Part shown: positions 25,478 to 33,586 of the stretch, one piece after another | Position numbering within the stretch: the stretch's first letter is position 1 | How the letters are laid out: each line of letters starts with the position of its first letter | Assembly: GCA_964572045.1 (NCBI GenBank) | Contig: CAZNEI010000025.1 | Coordinates: 1-39,193, forward strand | DNA length: 39,193 nt | From: CBDCKR01 sp964572045 | GTDB lineage: Bacteria; Gemmatimonadota; Gemmatimonadetes; Longimicrobiales; Gaopeijiaceae | Direction of reading: 5' to 3' | The notes under the pieces: generated by a model | Told to the model about the DNA's origin: nothing | Databases searched by the model: none | The model's input: only the letters and a program-made list of their open reading frames with translations | Position numbers and translations under genes: made by a program

Positions 25478-25489
25478 CGGGGGCCCCCG
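25478..25489. repeat. 12-base perfect palindrome
   Basis: CGGGGGCCCCCG is a perfect palindrome 14 bases from the preceding hairpin, in the same 229-base gap between the pyrC stop and the small amidase-linked gene. Its function is unknown. Confidence 0.4.
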
Positions 25490-25555
25490 GGCGACCGTCG
25501 TCGACGATGTCCGGGAAGGGGAGGACGCGGAAAGGCCCCCATCGATCCGCCGGGA

Positions 25556-26854
25556 CTAGCCTGGGGCGGGGTCCGCCTGCCAGACGAGTTCGCCGTCCAC
25601 GATCGTGGCGCGTGCGCGGCCCCTTAGCTTCCAGCCGTCAAACGGCGTGTTCCGGCCCTTGGAGACGAACCTCGTCCGGTCCACCGTCCACCTCTCCTCA
25701 AGGTCGACGAGCGTCAAGTCCCCGACCGAGCCTTCGACGAGCGTGCCGCCGGCCAATCCGAAGGCCCGCGCGGGACCGCAGCTCATTCGCTCGACCAAGG
25801 TCGACAGATCGACGAGACCCTCGCCCACCAGGTGCGTGAGGGCCAGCCCGAGCGAAGTCTCGAGGCCGACGATGCCGTTGGGGGCGTCGTCGAAGGCCGC
25901 CTCCTTTTCATCGTAGTGGTGGGGCGCGTGGTCGGTGGCGAGCACGCCGAGGGTACCGTCCGCCAGGCCTTGCCTGACCGCCTCACGGTCGGCCGCGGAG
26001 CGAAGCGGCGGATTCATCTTCGCATCGGTATCGTAGCCCTCGACGCGGTCGTCGGTGAGGATGAGGTGGTGTGGGGAAGCCTCCGCGGTAACCCTCACGC
26101 CACGTTTCTTGGCCTGCCGGATCGCGTCGACGCCATACGCCGTCGACACGTGCTGGAGGTGGATCCGCCCCCCCGTAAGCTCAGCCAGCAGGAGATCCCG
26201 GACGATATGGACATCCTCGGAGGCGTTGGGCTTCCCCTTCAGCCCCAGCCTGGTCGACACCAGCCCCTCGTTCATGACCCCCTGCGACGAGAGCCCCAGA
26301 TCCTCCGGGTGGTCCGCCACGGGAACGTCGAACGCCTGGGCGTACTCCAGCGCTCGCCGCATGAGCCCCGAGTCCATGACCGGGTTTCCGTCGTCGGTGA
26401 TCCCCACAGCCCCCGCCTCCACCATCTCACCGATCGCGGCGAGGCGCCGTCCTTCCTGTCCTCGGGAGATTGCCCCCATCGGATAGACGCGGGCCGCTCC
26501 GGCCGCCGCCCGTTGCGCGAGCACGAACCCGACGCCGGCAGGGTCGTCGACAACGGGATCGGTGTTCGGCATCGCACACACGGCCGTGAATCCACCGGCA
26601 GCGGCAGCCCTCGAGCCCGTAGCGATCGTCTCCTTGTGCTCCCCCCCGGGTTCGCGGAGGTGGACGTGGACGTCGATGAGGCCCGGCGTGACCGTCAGGC
26701 CCGAAGCGTCGAGTTCGCGCGCTCCCTCGGGCGAGCCGAGCACCCTGCCGATCGTGGCGATCCTGCCGTCGAGGATGAGTACGTCCAGCACGGAATCGAG
26801 CGCCTGGCTGGGGTCGATCACGCGCCCGCCGCGGATCAGCAGGGGACGCGTCAT
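25556..26854 (-). CDS. pyrC: Dihydroorotase
   Basis: 432 residues, class I type as in Bacillus and Thermus. It cyclises carbamoyl aspartate to dihydroorotate in pyrimidine synthesis. DVHVHLREPG (His63, His65) supplies two zinc ligands; GGFTAVCAMPNTDPV, HLQHVST (His ligand) and ATDHAPHHYDEKE (catalytic Asp) follow in order. The ATG at 26854 overlaps the pyrB stop (ATGA). It is the last gene of the pyrR-pyrB-pyrC operon. Confidence 0.97.
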   Translation of the reverse strand: MTRPLLIRGGRVIDPSQALDSVLDVLILDGRIATIGRVLGSPEGARELDASGLTVTPGLIDVHVHLREPGGEHKETIATGSRAAAAGGFTAVCAMPNTDPVVDDPAGVGFVLAQRAAAGAARVYPMGAISRGQEGRRLAAIGEMVEAGAVGITDDGNPVMDSGLMRRALEYAQAFDVPVADHPEDLGLSSQGVMNEGLVSTRLGLKGKPNASEDVHIVRDLLLAELTGGRIHLQHVSTAYGVDAIRQAKKRGVRVTAEASPHHLILTDDRVEGYDTDAKMNPPLRSAADREAVRQGLADGTLGVLATDHAPHHYDEKEAAFDDAPNGIVGLETSLGLALTHLVGEGLVDLSTLVERMSCGPARAFGLAGGTLVEGSVGDLTLVDLEERWTVDRTRFVSKGRNTPFDGWKLRGRARATIVDGELVWQADPAPG

Positions 26855-27822
26855 GGCTCTCCCCCATCCTTGGCGGCCTCGGCCGTGTCCGGCTGGCCAC
26901 CCGCGAGCAGGTAGAGCACCGCCATACGGACCGCCACCCCGTTCGTCACTTGCTCGAGGATGACCGAGTGAGGACCATCGGCCACGTCGCTGTCGATCTC
27001 CACGCCCCGGTTTATGGGGCCTGGGTGCATAATGAGCAGGTCACGGGGAGCCCGTTCCAACCGCGCGCCCGACACTCCCCAGACGCGGTTGTATTCGCGC
27101 AGGCTCGGCACATACCCACCTTCCATGCGTTCAAGTTGAAGACGCAGGATGTTCAGCACATCCGCCCATTCGATCGCGTCTTCGACGTGTTGGAACACCG
27201 TCACGCCGAGCTCCCCGATGCCGAGGGGCAGAAGCGTGCGCGGTCCGCAAACGGCGACCTCGGCGCCGAGTTTCAGGAGCCCGTAGATGTTGGACCGGGC
27301 CACCCTCGAATGCAGGATGTCGCCGACCATGCAGACCTTCAGGCCTTCGACGCGGCCCATCTGGTCCCGGATCGTGAGGATGTCCAGGAGGGCCTGCGTG
27401 GGATGCTCGTGGCTTCCGTCGCCGGCGTTGACGACCGTCGACGGGATGCGCTCCGCGAGAAACCTCGCCGCACCCGACGAGCCGTGGCGCATCACCACCA
27501 TGTCGATCTGCATCGCCTCGAGGTTGCGAGCCGAGTCTACGAGCGTCTCCCCCTTCACGACCGAAGAGCCGCTCGTGGAGATGTTGACCGTGTCGGCGCT
27601 GAGGCGCTTCTGTGCGAATTCGAAGGAGACGCGGGTGCGTGTAGAGGGCTCGAAGAACAGGTTCACGATCGTCTTTCCGCGAAGCACGGGGACCTTCCTG
27701 ATGCGTCGCTTCGAGATCTCCTTGAACGGCTCGGCCGTGTCGAGAACCGTGAGGATTTGCTCCGTCGTGAGGTGTTCGAGGCCTACTAGGTCCTTGCCGA
27801 TGGAAGAGGCCGTTCGGTTCAT
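26851..27822 (-). CDS. pyrB: Aspartate carbamoyltransferase, catalytic chain
   Basis: 323 residues. It makes carbamoyl aspartate from carbamoyl phosphate and aspartate. LFFEPSTRTRVSFE (STRT at 60-63), HPTQALLDILTI and MHPGPINRGVEI are diagnostic. ATG 27822 overlaps the pyrR stop (ATGA); the longer frame to 28008 overlaps pyrR. No pyrI regulatory subunit is seen, as in Gram-positive-type operons with PyrR control. Confidence 0.97.
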   Translation of the reverse strand: MNRTASSIGKDLVGLEHLTTEQILTVLDTAEPFKEISKRRIRKVPVLRGKTIVNLFFEPSTRTRVSFEFAQKRLSADTVNISTSGSSVVKGETLVDSARNLEAMQIDMVVMRHGSSGAARFLAERIPSTVVNAGDGSHEHPTQALLDILTIRDQMGRVEGLKVCMVGDILHSRVARSNIYGLLKLGAEVAVCGPRTLLPLGIGELGVTVFQHVEDAIEWADVLNILRLQLERMEGGYVPSLREYNRVWGVSGARLERAPRDLLIMHPGPINRGVEIDSDVADGPHSVILEQVTNGVAVRMAVLYLLAGGQPDTAEAAKDGGEP

Positions 27823-28367
27823 GTCGCCCGCATCGGAACCGAGACGATATCGACGGCGAGCTTTCCGTCGATTTCCGGCACGCTCACGTTGACGGTCTGC
27901 TCGGGGAGCACGGTCAGCACGCGGCCGACCACATCGGGCTGAATGGGGATCTCGCGCCCGCCGCGGTCGACGAGCACGCAGAGAAACACCCGGGACGGAC
28001 GCCCCCAATCCATGAGTTCGTTCAAGGCGGCCCGGATCGTGCGCCCCGTAAAGAGGACATCGTCGACGAGCACCACGGCCCGGTCGTCGACCCCGCCGGC
28101 CGGCAGCACCGATTCGCCGACCACGGGCCGGGGCCCGATGGCGATCAGGTCGTCGCGGTAGAGGGTGATGTCCAGAGTGCCGAGGGGGAGGGCCACCTGC
28201 TCCGCGGCCTCGACTTCGCCCCGAAGGAGCTGAGCGATCTGTACCCCTCGGCGGTGGATTCCGAGGAGGGCGAGATCGTGGGGTCCTTCGTTGAGCTCGA
28301 CAAGCTCTCGGGCCATGCGAGCGACGGCCCTCCGAACCGCCCCGTTGTCCATGATGGTGACGTGCAA
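27819..28367 (-). CDS. pyrR: PyrR, pyrimidine regulator / uracil phosphoribosyltransferase
   Basis: 182 residues. The PRPP loop VVLVDDVLFTGRTIRAAL and ALLGIHRRGVQIAQLL match PyrR. The protein binds pyr mRNA in Bacillus to cause attenuation and has weak UPRTase activity. I accept TTG at 28367 as start: a GAGG lies eight bases upstream, and the resulting HVTIMDNGAVRRAV aligns with the B. subtilis PyrR N terminus; ATG 28352 is the alternative and has no Shine-Dalgarno. First gene of pyrR-pyrB-pyrC, with four-base overlaps downstream. I could not recognise a PyrR-binding anti-antiterminator or terminator in 28368-28568. Confidence 0.93.
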   Translation of the reverse strand: MHVTIMDNGAVRRAVARMARELVELNEGPHDLALLGIHRRGVQIAQLLRGEVEAAEQVALPLGTLDITLYRDDLIAIGPRPVVGESVLPAGGVDDRAVVLVDDVLFTGRTIRAALNELMDWGRPSRVFLCVLVDRGGREIPIQPDVVGRVLTVLPEQTVNVSVPEIDGKLAVDIVSVPMRAT

Positions 28368-28568
28368 GATCTCAGCCTCGTGTCGTCGACCCGGCTCGCT
28401 GGTGCGCCGGACCTCGGAGGCCGTCCCTCTGGAGCATCACCTCCGGGACTGCCGTTTCGCGGTCCAAGGCGCCGGAAGGTAGACAACGCCGGAGTGCTTT
28501 ACAAGCCAGCCACCGCCCGACAGTATGAACCCCGCTGGAACCATCCCTCTCCGGCCGAAAGGGGCGTA

Positions 28569-30509
28569 ATGCACGTGAACTTCGTCGTCCGATTCCTCTT
28601 TCTGGCAACCGCTCTGACAGCCGTCGCCGCGAAGGCTGCCACCGCTCAGGAAGTGTCGCGCGCGCCAAGAGTGATCCTCGGCGGCGTCCCGTTCGGCCTG
28701 GAGGTTTCGGGGGCGGACAACCTCTCGCTGTGGTACGAGGTGCGGGACGCCGAGGACGTGCTGCTCGGAGCCGGCGCGGTGGCACCCGGTGAGACGGTCA
28801 CGGCAACGGGGCTGAGCGTGGAGGGCAGGGCGAGCCTCCCGCTCACCGTGCGGATCGGAGAGGCGACCTTCGAGGTTGCGGCACCCTACGCGCCGGGATG
28901 GTTCTCGCTCGCTCCCCCCGTGATCGCAATCCTGCTCGCGCTGCTCTTCAGGGAGGTGATCACGGCCCTACTGGCCGGGATATGGCTCGGGGCGCTGGCC
29001 GTCGCCGGCTATAACCCGCTGTCGGCGCTCGCGAGGACGATCGACACCTATCTCGTGCCCGCCCTCGCGGACGTGGACGGGGGCCACGCCCAGATCATCG
29101 TCTTCTCTCTGCTCCTGGGGGGTCTGGTCGGAGTGGTCGCGAGGAGCGGAGGCACGCAAGGCATCGTCGACGCCGTGAGTCCCTTTGCCAGCACCGGCCG
29201 ACGTGGGAAGATCGCCACTTGGCTGGCGGGTTTGGCGATCTTCTTCGACGACTACGCGAATACGCTGATCGTCGGACACACGATGCGCCCCCTCACCGAC
29301 CGGCTGCGGATCTCCCGGGAGAAGCTTGCATACGTCGTGGACTCGACGGCCGCACCCGTCGCGGCGCTCGTCCCCATTTCCACCTGGGTCGGATACGAGA
29401 TCTCCCTGATCGCGGACGGAATGCGGATCGCGGCAGCCCAGCCCGGGACAGACGCGGGCCTGGCGGAAACGCTCGCGTCGGTAAGCCCGCTGGCGGTCTT
29501 CATCGCCACGATCCCCTACCTCTTCTATCCGCTCCTCGCTCTGGCTTTCGTGTTTCTCACATCCTTCATGAATCGGGACTTCGGCCCGATGGCCGGAGCG
29601 GAGCTGCGAGCGGCAAGGGGGGACGGACTGTACCGCCCGGGCGCGCAACTCGCGGTCGACACATCAGAGTCACTCCTCAGACCCGCCGCGGGGGCCGTCC
29701 CCCGTTGGTACAACGCGGCCGTGCCGATCTTGACGGTCATCTTTGTGGTCTTGATCGGGCTCTATACGACGGGGCGCGCGTCCGCCCGGGCCGACGCGTC
29801 GCTCATGGACGTCTTCGGAGCCGCCGATCCCTTCGCGACACTCTTGTGGGGGTCCTTCGCGGGCTGTCTGGTGGCGATTTGCCTTCCGTTGATCCAGCGG
29901 ACCTTCTCAGTCAAGGAAGCGCTGGACGCGTGGCTCGGAGGCATGAAGGCGATGCTCCTGGCGATGATCATCCTCACGATGGCGTGGTCCCTCGGGCAAG
30001 TCACCAACGACCTGGGCACGGCCCAGTACCTCGCGCAGATCTTGAGCGACGCCCTTCCCATCGAGGCCATCCCCGTGCTCGTCTTCATCACGGCCGCCGC
30101 GATGGCGTTCGCCACAGGCACGTCGTGGGCCACCATGGCGATCCTCATTCCGCTCGTGATTCCCCTTACCGTGACTCTGGGAGGCGCCGAGGGCTTCATG
30201 GTGGCCGGCGAGTATTCGATCCTGTTGGGCGCCATCAGCTCGGTTCTGGCGGGCGCGATCTTCGGAGATCACTGCTCGCCGATTTCGGACACGACCGTGC
30301 TGAGTTCCACCGCAGCGGCCTGCGACCACGTCGACCACGTGAAGACCCAGCTGCCCTATGCCGTGCTCGTCGCGATTCTGGGCATGGGTCTGGGATCGGT
30401 GGGAACCGCTCTGGGGCTTCCGGCGTGGATTGCGCTGGGCCTCGGCGTCGTGATCCTCTGGGCCTTCCTCAGGCTGCTCGGAACCTCCGTGAACCGGGAA
30501 GTCGCCTAG
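28569..30509 (+). CDS. NhaC-family Na+/H+ antiporter-like protein with extracytoplasmic N-terminal domain
   Basis: 646 residues. A signal-like N terminus (FVVRFLFLATALTAVAAKAATAQ) is followed by about 85 residues of beta-rich sequence (GVPFGLEVSGADNLSLWYEV and the GETVTATGLSVEG region). About ten or more membrane helices follow, beginning at LAPPVIAILLALLFREVI. The core matches the NhaC superfamily: LAIFFDDYANTLIVGHTMRPLTD, STAAPVAALVPISTWVGYE, ATGTSWATMAILIPL and AGAIFGDHCSPISDTTVLSS. The D-D-Y-A-N motif and GDHCSPISDTT are hallmarks of this transporter group. The ATG at 28569 has AAAGGGG just upstream. The gene diverges from pyrR. The transported solute could be Na+/H+ or an amine/acid pair; it cannot be settled here. 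Confidence 0.88.
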   Translation: MHVNFVVRFLFLATALTAVAAKAATAQEVSRAPRVILGGVPFGLEVSGADNLSLWYEVRDAEDVLLGAGAVAPGETVTATGLSVEGRASLPLTVRIGEATFEVAAPYAPGWFSLAPPVIAILLALLFREVITALLAGIWLGALAVAGYNPLSALARTIDTYLVPALADVDGGHAQIIVFSLLLGGLVGVVARSGGTQGIVDAVSPFASTGRRGKIATWLAGLAIFFDDYANTLIVGHTMRPLTDRLRISREKLAYVVDSTAAPVAALVPISTWVGYEISLIADGMRIAAAQPGTDAGLAETLASVSPLAVFIATIPYLFYPLLALAFVFLTSFMNRDFGPMAGAELRAARGDGLYRPGAQLAVDTSESLLRPAAGAVPRWYNAAVPILTVIFVVLIGLYTTGRASARADASLMDVFGAADPFATLLWGSFAGCLVAICLPLIQRTFSVKEALDAWLGGMKAMLLAMIILTMAWSLGQVTNDLGTAQYLAQILSDALPIEAIPVLVFITAAAMAFATGTSWATMAILIPLVIPLTVTLGGAEGFMVAGEYSILLGAISSVLAGAIFGDHCSPISDTTVLSSTAAACDHVDHVKTQLPYAVLVAILGMGLGSVGTALGLPAWIALGLGVVILWAFLRLLGTSVNREVA

Positions 30510-30814
30510 AAGGCGCGCCCCCGGCCCGGCCCCCGCGAACGAGCACGCGCACGCTACCCATAAGGACTCGGCCCAACCAGAGGGATCCACGGACCCCGAC
30601 AGACGTCGACGACCGGGAGCTGGCTTTCGGTGCGACGACCCTGATCAACGCCCTCCCGATCCACGAGCGTGAGCCCGAGGGAGCCTTGGGACGACGACTA
30701 CGATAGCGCGTACGTGCTGCAAGCCGGGTCTGACCGGGCGGGGCTGCCACCCGCCCCGAAGCCGATTCGGCGGTACGCGAATGCCGGCGCTCGCCCCGCT
30801 CGGGACGCTAACAG
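30510..30814. other. Intergenic region, no gene seen
   Basis: This 305-base convergent gap separates the antiporter stop from the stop of the GHL10-type gene. The open frames across it are Arg/Pro-rich and lack ribosome binding sites. No hairpin with a T-run was found for either gene. Confidence 0.5.
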
Positions 30815-32194
30815 CTAACGGACGAAGCCAGCCTCGCCGACCCGCTGCAAGAGGGTGATGTCGCCCGCTCCTTCCACCGACCGGACCGCCCAGTCATACG
30901 AGAAGAGCATCACGCCCCGTACGCCCAGGCGTCGCGCGGTTGAGATCTCCTCGACCGCCCCCTCGTAGGTCGTAAGGTGAGTCCCCACCCCCGCCCAGAC
31001 GCGTTCGGGCCCCCCGACGGCCACGGCCGAGGCGATGAGCTCCCCGAAGCGCTCCTGGTCGGATGTGTAGGCCATCGGCGCGACCACGTCGATGATTCCC
31101 GCACGGATCCAGGAGCCCCAATCCTGGTATCGCTCGTCGAGAGAGACGGCCGGGTCCGGAAACACGGCGGCCGACACCACCGCTTCGGGCCGCCTTCGCT
31201 TGACCCCCGCGTAGACGCGTCGAACGAGATCGGTGATCTGCGTCCTTCGAAACTCCGACCAGGCCACGGGGAGGCTGTCGGTCAATGCGAACGGATTCTC
31301 CCCCGTCGCACGGTCCAGCTCCGCCAGCCGGGCAGAAGCACCGGCCCACCCCCGGATCCACGTCCGAAAGCGCGCCAGTGCGTCCGGCGAGTAGTCGAAC
31401 TCGCCGGAGGGGTAGCGCACGTAGTCCAAATGGATTCCGTCGAGCTCATAGCGCTCCACGAGGTCCATGGCTACGCGATAGACGTGATCCTTCACGTCGG
31501 GGTGGGAAGGGCTCGAATAGAGGCCTTCGAGCCGGCTTCGATTCGCGTCGGCGTGGCGCCTCAGCCGCTCGAGGTAGGCGGGGTCCGAGGGATCCATGCC
31601 CCGGATCTCGGCCGCGATCTCCCGCGACACCGCGAGGAGGTGCGGCCTTGCATGGACGAGGTGATCGGGGTCGGCCGGAAGGCGGGCTGCGCTCGACACG
31701 AGGTGGACGTTGACCCAGGCGTGCACGCGGAGGCCGAGGCGGTGGGCCTCGCTGAGCGTCAGAGCCAAGGGATCGTAGTCCGGCCGGTCGCGTAGCGGCT
31801 CGGCTCTCGGCTCCAAACCATCCGCGAAGTATCTGTCTCCCCTCCCCCGAACCTGAAGGAGGAGCGTGTTGAAGCCAGCCCGCACAGCCCTCCGCACCAT
31901 GGCCCGCACCGAGTCGGGATGTGTCAGGGTGGTTCGGACCACCCAGAGGCCCCTGTCGGCGGGGAGAGGAGGCGAGGCGGTGGGAGGGCGGTCCCCGCGC
32001 GGAGCCTCCGTCCCCTCCGCACGGGCGGGCGGAGGACCGTCGCCTGGGGGGGGAACGATCCCGATGGTTGTACAGAAAGTGCACAGAGTGACGGCCACCA
32101 GCCACGCCGCAACCCGAACCCCCCGATGTTGGCAGGCCGAGCGGGGCTCGGTTCGCCGTGCTCCCGACCGACTCCTCCTAGCCGCGTCGCTCAC
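30815..32194 (-). CDS. GHL10-type (DUF187) glycoside-hydrolase-like secreted protein
   Basis: 459 residues from a GTG at 32194. A hydrophobic signal region (RVAAWLVAVTLCTFCTT) is followed by a Pro-rich linker and a TIM-barrel domain. The barrel shows GLWVVRTTLTHPDSV, AGFNTLLLQVRGRGDRYF, HRLGLRVHAWVNVHL, YELDGIHLDYVRYP and IDVVAPMAYTSD, the order and motifs of the GHL10/DUF187 family. A relative in E. coli (DigH/YddW) cleaves denuded peptidoglycan glycans, so a cell-wall role is reasonable. The likely acid residues are Asp in DGIHLDY and nearby. Cys residues in the signal region could give a lipoprotein, but no clear lipobox is seen. The start overlaps the tadA 3' end by 17 bases. Confidence 0.87.
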   Translation of the reverse strand: MSDAARRSRSGARRTEPRSACQHRGVRVAAWLVAVTLCTFCTTIGIVPPPGDGPPPARAEGTEAPRGDRPPTASPPLPADRGLWVVRTTLTHPDSVRAMVRRAVRAGFNTLLLQVRGRGDRYFADGLEPRAEPLRDRPDYDPLALTLSEAHRLGLRVHAWVNVHLVSSAARLPADPDHLVHARPHLLAVSREIAAEIRGMDPSDPAYLERLRRHADANRSRLEGLYSSPSHPDVKDHVYRVAMDLVERYELDGIHLDYVRYPSGEFDYSPDALARFRTWIRGWAGASARLAELDRATGENPFALTDSLPVAWSEFRRTQITDLVRRVYAGVKRRRPEAVVSAAVFPDPAVSLDERYQDWGSWIRAGIIDVVAPMAYTSDQERFGELIASAVAVGGPERVWAGVGTHLTTYEGAVEEISTARRLGVRGVMLFSYDWAVRSVEGAGDITLLQRVGEAGFVR

Positions 32195-32648
32195 GGAAGA
32201 ACCCCTTCAGAAGCTTGGCCGACGCCTCCGCCAGGACCCCCCCCGTTACCCGGACCTCATGGTTCAGCCTGTCGTCCTGGACCAAGTTATGGAGGCTTCC
32301 CACCATTCCGGCCTTGGGGTCGAGCGCCCCGAACACGAGATGCGAGATGCGCGACAGCACAAGCGCTCCGGCGCACATGGCACACGGCTCGAGCGTCGTG
32401 TAGAGCGTACAGCCCAGCAGCCGCCAGGCCCCAAGCTGCTCGGCGGCCTTTCGTATGACGACCACCTCCGCATGCGCCGTCGGATCCGCGTTCGTGACCG
32501 TGAGGTTGTGTCCCTCGGCCCGAAGGCACCCGTCCCGCACGAGCACCGCGCCGACCGGCACCTCACCCAGTTGCCGTGCGAGACGGGCCATCTCGAGGGC
32601 CCGCGCCATCCACAAGGAATCGGAGGGCTCGGGGGCCGTTCTTTCCAC
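32178..32648 (-). CDS. tadA: tRNA-specific adenosine deaminase
   Basis: About 156 residues. It deaminates A34 to inosine in tRNA-Arg(ACG). The zinc-binding motifs are HAEVV (His59, Glu61) and PCAMCAG, and the N-terminal helix LWMARALEMARLARQLGEVPVGAVLV is typical. GTG 32648 keeps the usual 10-13 residues before the conserved Trp-Met and is my choice; ATG 32609 is the shorter alternative. Neither has a good Shine-Dalgarno. The much longer open frame upstream overlaps the lexA-like gene and is rejected. The gap to the lexA-like gene is 140 bases. Confidence 0.9.
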   Translation of the reverse strand: MERTAPEPSDSLWMARALEMARLARQLGEVPVGAVLVRDGCLRAEGHNLTVTNADPTAHAEVVVIRKAAEQLGAWRLLGCTLYTTLEPCAMCAGALVLSRISHLVFGALDPKAGMVGSLHNLVQDDRLNHEVRVTGGVLAEASAKLLKGFFRERRG

Positions 32649-32788
32649 GAAGGAGGAAGGCGTGGTTCCGCTCAACGCGCTACTCGGGACACCGGGTTGG
32701 ATCGGCCGGCCGGACGCTGGCGCCAGCCGGGCGAGACTCGACCGGGCAACGAAGCTGCCCCGGGCCCTCGCGCAGCAGGCGGCACTCC

Positions 32789-33442
32789 TCAGTGGGCCGT
32801 CGTGCTGATCAGCACCGCTGCGGCGTCCAGACGGCGATACAGCGCCACGACCCGTCCAATGAGTTGGAACCGGGAGGGGTCCTCGGCGGCCGTCGCCGCT
32901 CCCTGGCCCCCCCCGGGCTGGAGATAGACACCAGATCCGCGGTCCGAATACCTGTAGAAGGAGAGCGCCCCATCGAGTTGAGCCACAACGATGGAGCGAT
33001 CGGCCAGCTGCCCGACGACGGCCGGCTCGACAAGCAGGTAGTCGCCGTCGGCGATACCGAGAGAGGAGAGTTCCTCGCCGCGCGCGCGCACGAAGAACGA
33101 GCCCCTGCCTCCCCCGAGCCGCGGGTCGATGACGAAGTGCATCTCGGCCCGCTCGGGAACTAGACCGGCCCGCTCGGGGGGCAATCGGGCGTAGCAGGGG
33201 ACCGAGACCGTCTGGCCACTCAGATCCACGCCCAGGATCTTCACCCCTCTCGAGCGCGACGGGTCCCGCTCGAGAAACCCCTTGTTGGCGAGCGCCTGGA
33301 GATGTTCCGAGACGGTCTTCGTGCTCTTGATGCCGAACCGCTCTCCGATCTCGCGGATCGACGGCTGGTAGGTATTGGTGCGCAGGTAGTGCACCATGAA
33401 GTCGAGGATCTTGCGCTCGATTTCCGTGACTCTCGGCTCCAT
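32789..33442 (-). CDS. LexA-like repressor with a degenerate autoprotease
   Basis: 217 residues. The N-terminal winged helix is LexA-type (EIERKILDFMVHYLRTNTYQPSIREIGERFGIKS then TVSEHLQALANKGFLERD), so DNA binding is expected. The C-terminal S24 fold is present, but the catalytic Ser of the usual GDSM is Glu124 (GEEL) and the Lys position is Tyr163 (SFYR). The cleavage loop lacks the usual Ala-Gly and reads ARLPPE. It should therefore not self-cleave like LexA. It starts at ATG 33442. A GAACA-type box lies 61-74 bases upstream. It may be a constitutive or differently induced repressor; a true LexA could be elsewhere in the genome. Confidence 0.85.
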   Translation of the reverse strand: MEPRVTEIERKILDFMVHYLRTNTYQPSIREIGERFGIKSTKTVSEHLQALANKGFLERDPSRSRGVKILGVDLSGQTVSVPCYARLPPERAGLVPERAEMHFVIDPRLGGGRGSFFVRARGEELSSLGIADGDYLLVEPAVVGQLADRSIVVAQLDGALSFYRYSDRGSGVYLQPGGGQGAATAAEDPSRFQLIGRVVALYRRLDAAAVLISTTAH

Positions 33443-33502
33443 CCTCGGGCTCCGGTATGTGTTGGCCTGTGGCTCCGCGCGTGTGCACCTACCTGCACGG
33501 GG

Positions 33503-33516
33503 AAAACATCTGTTCA
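33503..33516 (-). promoter_or_regulatory. Bacillus-type SOS (LexA/DinR) box upstream of the lexA-like gene
   Basis: The minus strand reads TGAACAGATGTTTT, which fits GAACNNNNGTT of the Gram-positive SOS box (CGAACATATGTTCG), with mismatches mainly at the outer bases. It is 61 bases upstream of the gene, on the expected side for autoregulation. An adjacent 5-bp inverted repeat GTGCA-6-TGCAC lies at 33483-33498. Confidence 0.65.
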
Positions 33517-33556
33517 CACCCCCCGGAGGGCCTCAGTTCAGGGAGCGAAACGGGGC

Positions 33557-33586
33557 ATCCTAACGAGCATCGCTCGGCTTAGTCAA
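33557..33586 (-). promoter_or_regulatory. Probable promoter of the lexA-like gene
   Basis: TTGACT (33581-33586) and TAGGAT (33557-33562) on the minus strand are 18 bases apart. The -35 box overlaps the gltX stop. The SOS-type box lies about 40 bases further downstream in the leader, so repression by LexA would be by roadblock unless another promoter exists. Confidence 0.5.

Noticed and set aside
28368..28568. PyrR attenuator or riboswitch in the pyr leader
   Set aside because: No terminator-like hairpin with a T-run and no clear PyrR-binding loop could be found by eye.
32650..33488. Upstream extension of the tadA frame
   Set aside because: It is antifunctional Arg-rich sequence overlapping the lexA-like gene on the same strand; tadA homology begins near 32640.
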